Source: CAZWDO01 sp964632485 [NCBI: uncultured bacterium]
Lineage (GTDB): Bacteria > JAGOEH01
Reading direction: 5' to 3'
Assembly (NCBI GenBank): GCA_964632485.1
Contig: CAZWDO010000012.1
Location: 11,568-75,567 of the forward strand
Length of the DNA: 64,000 bases
Numbering within the stretch: the first letter of the stretch is position 1; the number at the start of each line of letters is the position of its first letter. A program made the translations under genes and the position numbers. The notes beneath the pieces are model-generated. The model did no database searches and was not told the origin of the DNA. It was given only the letters and a program-made list of their open reading frames with translations. Shown in pieces: positions 17,701-26,116 of this stretch.

Positions 17701-18888
17701 TTAAGGGAGTGGATTTAAATCCGGCCGTGAATTATTCCATACAGCCCGGGAGTTTTGATATAGCGGTTTTTGGACGACATGAGTATATACCTCAATGGTT
17801 TGCTGAATCATTTGATGAACATGAAAATAGTTTTCACAGCGTATTCTGCCATTTTGGCCTAAATTTTTTCTGAGTTGGGGATGTTCCAAAAGATAATTGA
17901 CGGTCTGGGCCAGCGCTGAAGAATCATTGGGAGGGATTACTAACCCCGTTGAATTGTGTTCATTGATCACACTGGTTCCTGTTCCGAGTTCGGTGCTGAT
18001 AAGGGGTAAGCTGCAGGCCATGGCTTCGAGCAGAACCATTCCCCATGATTCCGCGCGGTTTATGGAGGGTAGGATAAAAATATCAGCAGCATGCAGGCAG
18101 GCTATTTTATCCATTTCCGACAATTCCCCCAGGAAATGGATACGACGATGAGCGGGACTGCTACGGGCAAGAGAGCGCCAGGTTGACAGTAAGGGCCCAT
18201 CGCCTACCAGCAGCAGGTGCGAGGAGGAAATCTGGTCCATTGCCCGGATTAAAATGTCCACGCCCTTATAATGACGCATTTTTCCAATAAATAGCAATAA
18301 AGGCATATCTGCGTATTCATGACGATATTGGTGAGCGCGGGCAGTAATTGCTGGTGTGGCTTTATAGGCTTCCACAGGAATACTAATCGGGATGACAACA
18401 CATTTATTGCTATAGGGCTGCAGTTGAAGAGATGTATCGATATAAGCTTGCGAGGAAACGATAATCTGATGGGCCTTTTTTAATATCTGCCGAAGAAAGG
18501 GACGGTAAAGGCGGCCGGAAATGCGTTGGCGGACAATATCCGCATGGTATGTAATTACAAGGGGTTTTTGGTAGGCTGAAATCAAATATGCCAGGTCTGC
18601 CGGAGGGTAGGGTATATTTAAATGGATGAGATCGCTTTCTCGCGCCAATTGTTCGAAAATCCTGAAAAATGGGAGGCTCAAGGGCGCAGAGGAGATATGT
18701 CCCCAATGACCCGCTTTATATATGCTTATATGGGGCTGCTGTTCTTCCCGTGTTGTATGCTTATCCCAGGTTGTCAAAATGTCAACATCAATACCCGTCT
18801 GAGTCAGTCCGGTCGTTAGCAGTGAAAGATAACGTTCCACGCCACCTATCACTGGGGGAAAATTTTTATATACCAGTAAAATCCGCAT
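17701..18888 (-). CDS. Glycosyltransferase family 4
   Basis: The 395-residue GT-B enzyme has an N-terminal acceptor-domain loop KNFPPVIGGVERYLSLL and the C-terminal GT4 donor site. The donor site includes LFIGKMRHYKGVDILIRA, LVGDGPLL, and the E-x7-E motif NRAESWGMVLLEAMA. It should transfer a nucleotide sugar onto a lipid-linked glycan at the cytosolic membrane face. GAAAGGAAAAA precedes the ATG at 18888. About 200 bp separate it from the upstream GT4 gene, with a weak promoter there, so it may be transcribed separately. Confidence 0.92.
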   Translation of the reverse strand: MRILLVYKNFPPVIGGVERYLSLLTTGLTQTGIDVDILTTWDKHTTREEQQPHISIYKAGHWGHISSAPLSLPFFRIFEQLARESDLIHLNIPYPPADLAYLISAYQKPLVITYHADIVRQRISGRLYRPFLRQILKKAHQIIVSSQAYIDTSLQLQPYSNKCVVIPISIPVEAYKATPAITARAHQYRHEYADMPLLLFIGKMRHYKGVDILIRAMDQISSSHLLLVGDGPLLSTWRSLARSSPAHRRIHFLGELSEMDKIACLHAADIFILPSINRAESWGMVLLEAMACSLPLISTELGTGTSVINEHNSTGLVIPPNDSSALAQTVNYLLEHPQLRKNLGQNGRIRCENYFHVHQMIQQTIEVYTHVVQKPLYQNSRAVWNNSRPDLNPLP

Positions 18889-18948
18889 TTTTTCCTTTCA
18901 AAAAAACTTAACTAAAAATAAGTCAATGATCAAAAAAAAACAACTTAT

Positions 18949-18977
18949 TTTTTAAAATGTCTCGAAATAGGAGTCAA
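18949..18977 (-). promoter_or_regulatory. Possible weak promoter upstream of the GT4 gene
   Basis: TTGACT (18972-18977, minus strand) and TAAAAA (18949-18954) are 17 bp apart, about 60 nt upstream of the ATG at 18888. The surrounding 200-bp gap is AT-rich and otherwise shows nothing that I can name. Confidence 0.35.
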
Positions 18978-19087
18978 TTTACACTGTTTTTTTATCTCTG
19001 GATAAAATAACTCCATCCCGGATTAATCATGAGTAAACCAATTGATGAACTGAACGAGCGAAGCGATCATGATTTTTTCGGCTATGA

Positions 19088-20149
19088 TCAATCTACCAGT
19101 GAGCGATATAATCTTAGAGTTTGCTCAGCGCAAACTTTCCAGGAGTAATGATGAGGTAATTTTGGGGTTTCCCCGGTTGAGAATTTATCGTCAGCAATAT
19201 TGTCGAGTAAACGAGACAGTTCATCGCTTTTCCCAAGTGAGTAATAGAAGGGAAAATCTCCGACAGTTTCATGGAAAACCGGGATATTGGAACATATCAA
19301 GGGTAATCGGTGGTAAGCGGCTTCGATGGCGGGGAAGCCAAATCCTTCGTCAATACTGGGAAGGACAACTCCGTTGCAATGGCTATATAATTGGTTCAGT
19401 TCATCGGCGCTCAGTTTGTGGGTAATAAATTGGAATCGCTCGGCTGTCCACTGATTTTTCTTAATGGTTAATTTAGCTTTTTCCTGATCCCGAAGGGAGA
19501 GGCCCACCATAATCAATTTAAAATTTTGGTTTTGCATGGCTGCAAACGCCTGAAAAAGTTCAATGAGATTCTTATGGTTTCTCCATGATCCGACATATAA
19601 AAAAAAAGGGGTTTTCTCCTCCTTGAGAACGGGGGTTTCTTCCCATTCCCCCGGTCCGGGATAACAGTTGACAATATTTGCTTGGGGAAATTTTTGCGTC
19701 AACTGTCGGGCAACTTCGTTGGAAAGTGTTATCAAACAGTCGGAATCTCTAATAGCGCGGTTTAGTATATAGGGATATAGCCATCTGGTTTTGTACGAAT
19801 AGTAATAGGGGAATTTTAGAGGAATCAGATCATAAATAGTTGTGATACTTGGGATTTTGGCCTGAATTGTCAGTGTTAGGTAAGGTGAATGATAGAGATT
19901 TATTTTGTGTGAATAGATGAGATGAGAGAGTTGATTGCGGCGGTGAAAAGAAAAAGGGCCAATATTTGTGATTTCTTTAGTGAGATGGGGGTGGCTTTTC
20001 TGGAAATGAGACGAATCGTTAAGAATTAACAGAAGTTCTTCGTTAGAATTAAGTTGAGATAACATTGCAGTTACTAGCTGTTTCGTATAAACGGCAATTC
20101 CTGAGAATCGGTTGCCCAACGTTCTTCCGTCAAACATGTAGCGTATCAT
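19088..20149 (-). CDS. Glycosyltransferase family 4 (mannosyltransferase-like)
   Basis: The 353-residue GT-B protein starts MIRYMFDGRTLGNRFSGIAVYTKQL, a form of the GT4 N-terminal motif. The donor half contains FFLYVGSWRNHKNLIELFQAF and the E-x7-E site SIDEGFGFPAIEAA, followed by PLICSNIPVFHE. This pattern is frequent in mannosyl- and similar transferases of O-antigen clusters. It starts 12 nt downstream of the 929-residue polymerase/ligase-like gene and belongs to the same transcription unit. The sugar specificity cannot be read from sequence. Confidence 0.92.
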   Translation of the reverse strand: MIRYMFDGRTLGNRFSGIAVYTKQLVTAMLSQLNSNEELLLILNDSSHFQKSHPHLTKEITNIGPFSFHRRNQLSHLIYSHKINLYHSPYLTLTIQAKIPSITTIYDLIPLKFPYYYSYKTRWLYPYILNRAIRDSDCLITLSNEVARQLTQKFPQANIVNCYPGPGEWEETPVLKEEKTPFFLYVGSWRNHKNLIELFQAFAAMQNQNFKLIMVGLSLRDQEKAKLTIKKNQWTAERFQFITHKLSADELNQLYSHCNGVVLPSIDEGFGFPAIEAAYHRLPLICSNIPVFHETVGDFPFYYSLGKSDELSRLLDNIADDKFSTGETPKLPHHYSWKVCAEQTLRLYRSLVD

Positions 20150-20161
20150 GAGAACACACTT

Positions 20162-22951
20162 TCAAAATTCATCCAGCCATTGGCGGGCGATTTGCCGCAA
20201 GTAATAGCGAGTTTGAGGTAATTTGCCTTCATTGAGGTTAAACTTGGCCATATCGAAGAGCAATCGGGGATTTTTTCGATCTTGACTTAATTTTAACTTT
20301 GTATCCCGGACCATGGCCAGAAGATCATTATTATCATTTTCTTTAAATTCGATATCTTGCGTTACCGCTAAAACGGGAGGTCGAATCAGTTCATCGTATT
20401 TTTTCATCAAACCTTCAATTTCTTGCTGATAAAGAGTGTCATGTCGGATACGGTATAGAGTATCCAGCATAAATAAACGGATCCCTTGTTTCTTTTTTTG
20501 CAAAGGGATGAAATCGGGAATATGCGAAAGCGCATCATCCACGGCGAGTTGAGCGGAGAGCGTATCATTCAGAATCAAATATCGTTTGACCAGAGTTCGC
20601 CTTAGGATGGGAACTTGGGGTGAAAGCCGGCAACATTCCATGAGTAAAGATTGACTCTGGTTAGCCCAAGTTGTATACAAAGCGGATGAAGGAGCATATT
20701 CGCATTGTTTCCAGTAGAGGTCGGCCGCATAAATTCCCGCCATTCGAGAATAAGGGAATTTTTTTTTAAAATTTTGAGCCAATTGTTGAGCTTGCATCAG
20801 TTGGAATTTGGAATCCATCTGGGGATATGCGCTGATCCGCGTGTGGCATTCGCATAGAAAACGATCGGCTTTTTCTGCTAATGGCGGGATGTCGATTTTT
20901 TTAAAGCATTCGATCGCTTTGAAATAGTTTTGCTGGTAATAGAATCGTTCCCCCTGCCAAAACCTGATTTCCTGGCCGAAATGCATCAGCAGAGGATACC
21001 CGGCGCTATACATAATTGCAAGAAATATCCAGGAGCGCGGTAATGAACTTATTTGCAGGGAACAGTATCCCAAATATCCCATTAATCCGAAAAAAATAGC
21101 GGACATCCAATAGGGCGCATATTTGATCAGCTCGGGTGTCTCCGGATAAATGGCCATCATACGATATACCAACCATATTAAGAGTAACGGCCAAATCGAT
21201 TTGAGAATTTTCCATTCGACTTGATCAGTAATGAGAATATTTTGAATCGCATAGAATCCTATCATGGCGCCGCTTAGCATTAAAACGGTTATCAGGATTA
21301 TGGACCATTGGAGTGTATAATTCATATAAAAGGGTGGGATAAAAAAAAGAATGCCCAGAATAAGGGCTTTTAATGCTGATAATGGAATCAACCGATTTTG
21401 TCGGCAATTGTCGGTAGGTTGCAGGCACTCCTCAAATAGATTTTCCTTTTGATCTTGTAGTTTGAGCCAAAGCGCGAGGCATAAATAGAAATAAGCGTTG
21501 CTGGTAATCGATTCGAAGCTGAATTGCATATCGAAATAAAATGCCATCAATATTGCTATCAGGATATTGGACAGCAGGGAAGTGGGTTTAGAGGGCGCGA
21601 ATACCGGTTGGAAAATGAGAGCGATGATAAAAGTTGCAAGAAAAAGCGCAGGAAGTAAAAGGAGAATGATAACGTTTTGAAAGAGCTCTAACCCAATAAA
21701 CGCTGCCATCGCGTCTAAAAGAAGAATCAGAGTGAAGATGCGTATTTTTTTTCTATTTAAGCATATCTGTTTTTTTAGAGAATATATCAGAATCAAGGCC
21801 ATTAATCCCAGATATAAAGCAAGTCCAGGCAATCCATATTGAAAAAAATTATCCAACAAAGGGTTGTGGAATCGATCGGGCATACGTAACGGTTTTTCCA
21901 GTAATTCGAGATTCGGTGGGTAGATCAGGGGGAAATAGTGTTGGATAGCATCGCCGCCGTACCCTAACCATAAACGGTAGGCAGTAAATGGGTCCTGATC
22001 TCCACTGGTTGTGGTAAAAGCGGGTCGGACATGTAACGCCTTACCGCCTGCTTTCCACAACTCCCAGCGCACTTCGACTGTGGCGCTGCGTTGGGTTATC
22101 GAGGAATATTTCGGTAAGAAAAAGAATAGACTGACTGCAGTAAAGAGTAAAAATCCTACGATAATCCAGCGATAACGATGGAAAAAAGCCTGTTTTTGAA
22201 GAAGTATCAGGAGAAGCAGGCCACAGGTAGTTCCCAGCCAGGGTCCCCTACTTTGGGTTAAAATCAGTGCTATCGCCTGAAGTAGCGCGGGAACGACTAG
22301 AATAATAGAAATTGAATGTGTTTGGCGGAAGCTGCGGATAATTCGATAGAATGTCAGGAAGAGGGGGAAAATTAGATATGATCCTAAAAAAATTGGATTT
22401 CCCAGAGTAGATGGAGGGCGATTGGCGATGGATGTCTGCCAAATCCGCAGATCAAAGCCTAAATACTGAAAAAAAGCATAAAAAGTTACCGGGATAGACC
22501 CCAGTATGATGATGTTAATAAGCTGTGATTGCCTTGCGGGATAGCTGGTTATCAATAATCCGCTGATGAAAAGCGTACTCCAGGCCCAAACGGTCAAAAA
22601 GCCCTCATAGCGGGCAGAATTACCCCAGAAGGATTCATTCGGAGAAAGGGAGAAAAAGTGTGAAAAAAAAATCCAGCCCGCGCTCAGCCCAACGATGAGT
22701 AGCGGGAATTTCATTTTCTGCCAATGATTACTGAGGAGTTCCCATGCGCAAAGAGGGTGAAAAATTGCCAAAAGCCATATCATGCCACAGAAAAAAATAA
22801 GGAAGTAGAATTTGGCAGGTTCAAAGATCATAGTCGTCTGGTGTTGAATAGTAAGCGGCAGTAAACCTGCTACGATCAGTATTATCTGCGATAGAGAATC
22901 TATAAAAGCAGCGGTGTGAGATGATTGGATATTGGCATGCGTGAACGTCAT
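20162..22951 (-). CDS. O-antigen ligase/polymerase-like membrane protein with C-terminal TPR-like domain
   Basis: The 929-residue protein has about 12-14 hydrophobic segments over residues 10-650 and then a long soluble helical region. The large extracytoplasmic loop contains LTQSRGPWLGTTCGL, the arginine-containing signature of the Wzy_C/WaaL family. The tail (about 690-929) includes TPR-like helices such as QQNYFKAIECFKKI and ends NLNEGKLPQTRYYLRQIARQW. Such proteins polymerise or ligate lipid-linked glycans on the periplasmic side. Its neighbours are two GT4 enzymes and a GT2 enzyme. Whether it acts as ligase, polymerase or protein O-oligosaccharyltransferase is open. Confidence 0.85.
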   Translation of the reverse strand: MTFTHANIQSSHTAAFIDSLSQIILIVAGLLPLTIQHQTTMIFEPAKFYFLIFFCGMIWLLAIFHPLCAWELLSNHWQKMKFPLLIVGLSAGWIFFSHFFSLSPNESFWGNSARYEGFLTVWAWSTLFISGLLITSYPARQSQLINIIILGSIPVTFYAFFQYLGFDLRIWQTSIANRPPSTLGNPIFLGSYLIFPLFLTFYRIIRSFRQTHSISIILVVPALLQAIALILTQSRGPWLGTTCGLLLLILLQKQAFFHRYRWIIVGFLLFTAVSLFFFLPKYSSITQRSATVEVRWELWKAGGKALHVRPAFTTTSGDQDPFTAYRLWLGYGGDAIQHYFPLIYPPNLELLEKPLRMPDRFHNPLLDNFFQYGLPGLALYLGLMALILIYSLKKQICLNRKKIRIFTLILLLDAMAAFIGLELFQNVIILLLLPALFLATFIIALIFQPVFAPSKPTSLLSNILIAILMAFYFDMQFSFESITSNAYFYLCLALWLKLQDQKENLFEECLQPTDNCRQNRLIPLSALKALILGILFFIPPFYMNYTLQWSIILITVLMLSGAMIGFYAIQNILITDQVEWKILKSIWPLLLIWLVYRMMAIYPETPELIKYAPYWMSAIFFGLMGYLGYCSLQISSLPRSWIFLAIMYSAGYPLLMHFGQEIRFWQGERFYYQQNYFKAIECFKKIDIPPLAEKADRFLCECHTRISAYPQMDSKFQLMQAQQLAQNFKKKFPYSRMAGIYAADLYWKQCEYAPSSALYTTWANQSQSLLMECCRLSPQVPILRRTLVKRYLILNDTLSAQLAVDDALSHIPDFIPLQKKKQGIRLFMLDTLYRIRHDTLYQQEIEGLMKKYDELIRPPVLAVTQDIEFKENDNNDLLAMVRDTKLKLSQDRKNPRLLFDMAKFNLNEGKLPQTRYYLRQIARQWLDEF

Positions 22952-22993
22952 ATCCGTTGTGTATTCTATTCTAAAGGGATGATTGGCTCAACT

Positions 22994-23266
22994 TCAACGC
23001 CATTTTTTGAATGAAATGCCCTGTCCGCCTAAATCGACGATTACAGCAATGATAATGAATACCAGCCAGCCTGGGGTGAGTGAATGATGATTGAATACCA
23101 TGGCAAGCGTATAGACTAATGTTGTATAAGGCATTAACAAAAAACCGAGCAATGGCCAGATGAAACTGTTGAATGCGCGATAAAACCAATTAGTAAATAG
23201 AAAAAGCAGAATCATTATAATTCGCGGGCCGACAATAGTCGTTAACGCCAGAAAACAGCATCCCAT
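22994..23266 (-). CDS. Small integral membrane protein, unknown function
   Basis: The 90-residue protein has three hydrophobic segments and a conserved-looking core LFLFTNWFYRAFNSFIWPLLGFLLMPYTTLVY. From memory this resembles a widespread family of uncharacterised small membrane proteins with an FxxW(L/I)WPLLGFLF(L/M)PxTT motif. The ATG at 23266 follows GAAAGGAGCC and lies behind a consensus promoter. The stop is 42 nt upstream of the glycan operon's first gene, so read-through into the 929-residue gene is possible. No function can be assigned. Confidence 0.75.
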   Translation of the reverse strand: MGCCFLALTTIVGPRIIMILLFLFTNWFYRAFNSFIWPLLGFLLMPYTTLVYTLAMVFNHHSLTPGWLVFIIIAVIVDLGGQGISFKKWR

Positions 23267-23303
23267 AACAGGCTCCTTTCAAAAAATAACAAGCTACCTT
23301 TTT

Positions 23304-23332
23304 AACATAATATGATAAATCCTCAAAGTCAA
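23304..23332 (-). promoter_or_regulatory. Sigma-70-type promoter for the 90-residue membrane protein and glycan cluster
   Basis: On the minus strand TTGACT (23327-23332) and TATGTT (23304-23309) are exactly 17 bp apart. The expected start lies near 23297, about 30 nt before the ATG at 23266. It may also drive the downstream glycan genes. Confidence 0.75.
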
Positions 23333-23380
23333 GTTTTTTTCTATATCTCTTGATAAATTTATAAAGCCTGTTAAAAAGTC

Positions 23381-23409
23381 TTGACATTGTTTTAATGATA
23401 TGTTATTAT
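23381..23409 (+). promoter_or_regulatory. Sigma-70-type promoter for carbamate kinase
   Basis: TTGACA (23381-23386) and TATTAT (23404-23409) are separated by exactly 17 bp. The only plus-strand gene downstream is carbamate kinase at 23653, which leaves a leader of about 235 nt. Confidence 0.8.
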
Positions 23410-23652
23410 TTAAAGTCTGATCTTAAATCCATATCTCAGCCAAACCGATTTTTTGTGGCCATTGGTATCGGATTTCCCGCGCGACCCCCATGGATAATAC
23501 ATAGTTGGATCAGATTATGTTTTATTTTCTCCATTCTGCCTGATACTAAGTATGGCAATGGGATTTTGTGGGGAGAGCGTAAATCAATTGGAACTGAATG
23601 ACATTCAGTTTTGAAGTTGAAACGAACCTATCAGGTAATCGAGGAGGAATCG
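23410..23652 (+). promoter_or_regulatory. Long leader of carbamate kinase with a palindrome at 23592-23610
   Basis: The ~235-nt leader has no convincing coding frame: a 68-codon frame that ends at 23601 starts before the predicted transcript start and lacks a ribosome-binding site. AACTGAATG (23592-23600) and CATTCAGTT (23602-23610) form a perfect inverted repeat around one base, about 40 nt before the start codon. It could be an operator or a short hairpin. I do not recognise a known riboswitch. Confidence 0.4.
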
Positions 23653-24618
23653 ATGATCCGTAAACATGAAAATCAAAAGCTTGCGCTAATTGCTTTAGGC
23701 GGTAATTCCATTTTGGCAAAAGGCGAATTTTGTGATATTAACCGGCAATTTGACAATACCCAACGTTCGATGGAGGCGGTGATTGAGTTGATTCACAAAG
23801 GGTATAATTTTGTGATCACCCATGGGAATGGCCCCCAGGTAGGCCAGATTATGCAAATGGTGGAACGGTCGAAAGATGAGATTGCAGAAACACCCTTGGG
23901 AGTGGCCGATGCCATGACTATTGGCTCAATGGGATATATGATTGAGCAGACGTTGCAAAACGTCATGTTAAAACAAAAAATTTGGCGTCATGTGATTACC
24001 GTTTTGACTCAGGTTGTAGTCGATTTGAATGATCCTGCGACTGAAGAGTGTACCAAGCCGATTGGCAAGTATTATTCAGAAGCGGATGCCCTTCAACTTG
24101 AAAAACAATATGGCTGGGTTATGAAACTGGATGAAGGGCGGGAGTATCGACGCTATGTGCCCTCTCCCTATCCGATCGATATCGTGGAAAAGGATGCGAT
24201 TAATGATCTGCTGAAGAATGGTTATATCGTCGTTGCCGGTGGCGGCGGCGGCATTCCGGTCTATTTCACCGAGGAGAAAACACTTGAAGGACTTGATTGT
24301 GTGATCGAAAAAGATATGGTGACAATGAAGCTGGCGTTGGCGGTAAGAGCATCTTTACTGGTTATTATTACTGCTGTACCGAATGTGTTTTTGCATTTCG
24401 GTACGGATCAGCAGATTCCGTTATCGAAACTGACTCTTTCACAGGCTCGCTATTATTCGCAAAAAGGCGAATTCGCCAGTAGTTCAATGGCGCCTAAAAT
24501 CCAGGCAGTGATTGAATTTGTTCAGGCTGATCCCATGAACAAGGCCATTATCACTGATATCGATCATTTGAAAGATGCGTTGGAAGGTAATGCCGGTACG
24601 ACGATTACTGCTTATTAA
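23653..24618 (+). CDS. arcC: Carbamate kinase
   Basis: The 321-residue protein belongs to the amino acid kinase fold. It shows LALIALGGNSIL at the N-terminus, FVITHGNGPQVGQIM, IVVAGGGGGIPV and the VIEKDMVTMKLALAV region, all typical of carbamate kinase and of the usual length (~310). The enzyme makes ATP and carbamate from carbamoyl phosphate and ADP in fermentative arginine, purine or allantoin breakdown. ATG 23653 is chosen because GAGGAGG at 23641-23647 precedes it; an upstream TTG at 23611 lies inside a hairpin. No arginine deiminase or catabolic ornithine carbamoyltransferase gene is adjacent. Confidence 0.95.
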   Translation: MIRKHENQKLALIALGGNSILAKGEFCDINRQFDNTQRSMEAVIELIHKGYNFVITHGNGPQVGQIMQMVERSKDEIAETPLGVADAMTIGSMGYMIEQTLQNVMLKQKIWRHVITVLTQVVVDLNDPATEECTKPIGKYYSEADALQLEKQYGWVMKLDEGREYRRYVPSPYPIDIVEKDAINDLLKNGYIVVAGGGGGIPVYFTEEKTLEGLDCVIEKDMVTMKLALAVRASLLVIITAVPNVFLHFGTDQQIPLSKLTLSQARYYSQKGEFASSSMAPKIQAVIEFVQADPMNKAIITDIDHLKDALEGNAGTTITAY

Positions 24619-24637
24619 TTTCTTTTTGCCCAAGCTT

Positions 24638-26026
24638 TTAAGTATCATTGCGATGGGTGTGTAGATTACCTCTGACTGAAGAAATAAAAACTCCAGCGAG
24701 GCAGAGCAACATAAAAATAGTGGTTGATAGTTGTACGACTTGAATAAATGCCGGATAGGTTGAAAGAGTGATGGACGCCTGGCCCATGAAGATGCTCATA
24801 ATGATCATTGTGACACCCATGCTGAATGTCTGGCCAATCATACGCATCGTGCTGACCATTCCCGAAGCCACACCGAAGGTCCGTCTATCAACCGAGCTCA
24901 TGATTGCATTTGTGTTAGGTGAAGAAAAAAATCCGTAGCCAGTTCCCAAAATAGAGAGACTCATCAGGATATATTGGATAGACGTGTCTATATCGATAAA
25001 TATCAGAAAACTCAGGCCCAGGGCTGTTAGCGCCATGCCTGTTGACGCAACATGCCGCGGTTCAAACTGGTCCGATATTTTTCCCGCCAGTGGTGACACA
25101 AGGGCTTGCATGCCGGGCTGGGCAATTAAAATCAATCCGGCCATTTGCGGACTAAGCCCTTTGATGTATTGCAGGTATAAACTCATCAGAAAAGTAACGC
25201 CAAATGTGGCGCCATAGTTGATTAACGCCGCTAGATTTGAAAAGGCGAATACTCGGTTGGTTAGAAATAGCGATAAATCGAGGATAGGATATTTCGTTCC
25301 GGTTTCGATCCGGTAGAAAAGTATAAATCCCAGGATTCCTGGAATGATGATTAATCCACCAGTCCATGAGGGTAATAATGTAAACCCCAGCATGATAGCC
25401 AATAACGACAGGCTGTAGATAATGGATCCTGTGATATCAAACTGCTGGTTGCGCGCTTCCCGCCACTCTTCATGTAGATAATGTGTAAGAAGGTAAAGAA
25501 TAGTAATTCCTAAGGGGATGATACTTAAAAATACAAAGCGCCATCCGATGTAACGGGTAATGATTCCACCGATAAAAGGGCCCATCGACAGTCCGATATA
25601 GACTGAGGCAATGTTAATACCCAGTGCTTTTCCGCGTTGGCCGGGAGGGTAGACTGATGTGATAATCGCCATTGCTGTGCCGAACATCATTGCGCTGCCA
25701 ATTCCTTGCAATGCCCGGACCATGATTAAAATCCAGATGTTCGGGGCCAGTCCTGAACCTAAAGACATAAGGGTGAAGATAATTACACCGAAGCTGAAGA
25801 TACGTTTTCGTCCATAAATATCCGCTAGCTTTCCGATTGGAACGAGAAATATGGCTCCACTTAAAAGATAAATAGTTGAAATCCAGCTAAGTAAGACAAC
25901 ATTTAAAGAAAAATTACGACCGATCTCAGGCAAGGCAATGTTGACGCCGGAACCCATAAATGGGGTTAAAAAGGATGCCAAGGTTGTAATGATCAGGGTA
26001 ATAGGACGAATATCGCGTAGTTTCAT
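24638..26026 (-). CDS. MFS drug-efflux transporter, DHA2/EmrB-QacA type
   Basis: The ~462-residue protein has about 14 hydrophobic segments, the count of the DHA2 family. Motif A appears as GKLADIYGRKRIF, and motif C as IGLSMGPFIGGIITRYIGWRFVF, characteristic of proton-driven antiporters. It probably exports hydrophobic compounds; substrates are unknown. ATG 26026 is preferred over TTG 26053 because a GGAG site lies just upstream and because 26053 falls within the promoter's -10 neighbourhood. It converges on carbamate kinase with only 19 nt between the stops. Confidence 0.9.
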   Translation of the reverse strand: MKLRDIRPITLIITTLASFLTPFMGSGVNIALPEIGRNFSLNVVLLSWISTIYLLSGAIFLVPIGKLADIYGRKRIFSFGVIIFTLMSLGSGLAPNIWILIMVRALQGIGSAMMFGTAMAIITSVYPPGQRGKALGINIASVYIGLSMGPFIGGIITRYIGWRFVFLSIIPLGITILYLLTHYLHEEWREARNQQFDITGSIIYSLSLLAIMLGFTLLPSWTGGLIIIPGILGFILFYRIETGTKYPILDLSLFLTNRVFAFSNLAALINYGATFGVTFLMSLYLQYIKGLSPQMAGLILIAQPGMQALVSPLAGKISDQFEPRHVASTGMALTALGLSFLIFIDIDTSIQYILMSLSILGTGYGFFSSPNTNAIMSSVDRRTFGVASGMVSTMRMIGQTFSMGVTMIIMSIFMGQASITLSTYPAFIQVVQLSTTIFMLLCLAGVFISSVRGNLHTHRNDT

Positions 26027-26055
26027 AGGGCTCCGTATCGGTTTGATTTTCAAAC

Positions 26056-26084
26056 AATATAAATCGAATAGATTTAAAATGCAA
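26056..26084 (-). promoter_or_regulatory. Promoter of the MFS efflux gene
   Basis: TTGCAT (26079-26084, minus strand) and TATATT (26056-26061) are 17 bp apart, with the start expected near 26049 and ATG at 26026. This spacing supports the shorter start of the transporter. Confidence 0.65.
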
Positions 26085-26116
26085 GATTTTAATCAAAAAT
26101 TTAAATATATCAGGGA

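Noticed and set aside
23395-23601. 68-codon open frame between the divergent promoters near carbamate kinase
   Set aside because: It starts inside the spacer of the promoter, before the expected transcript start, has no Shine-Dalgarno site, and its product resembles no protein.
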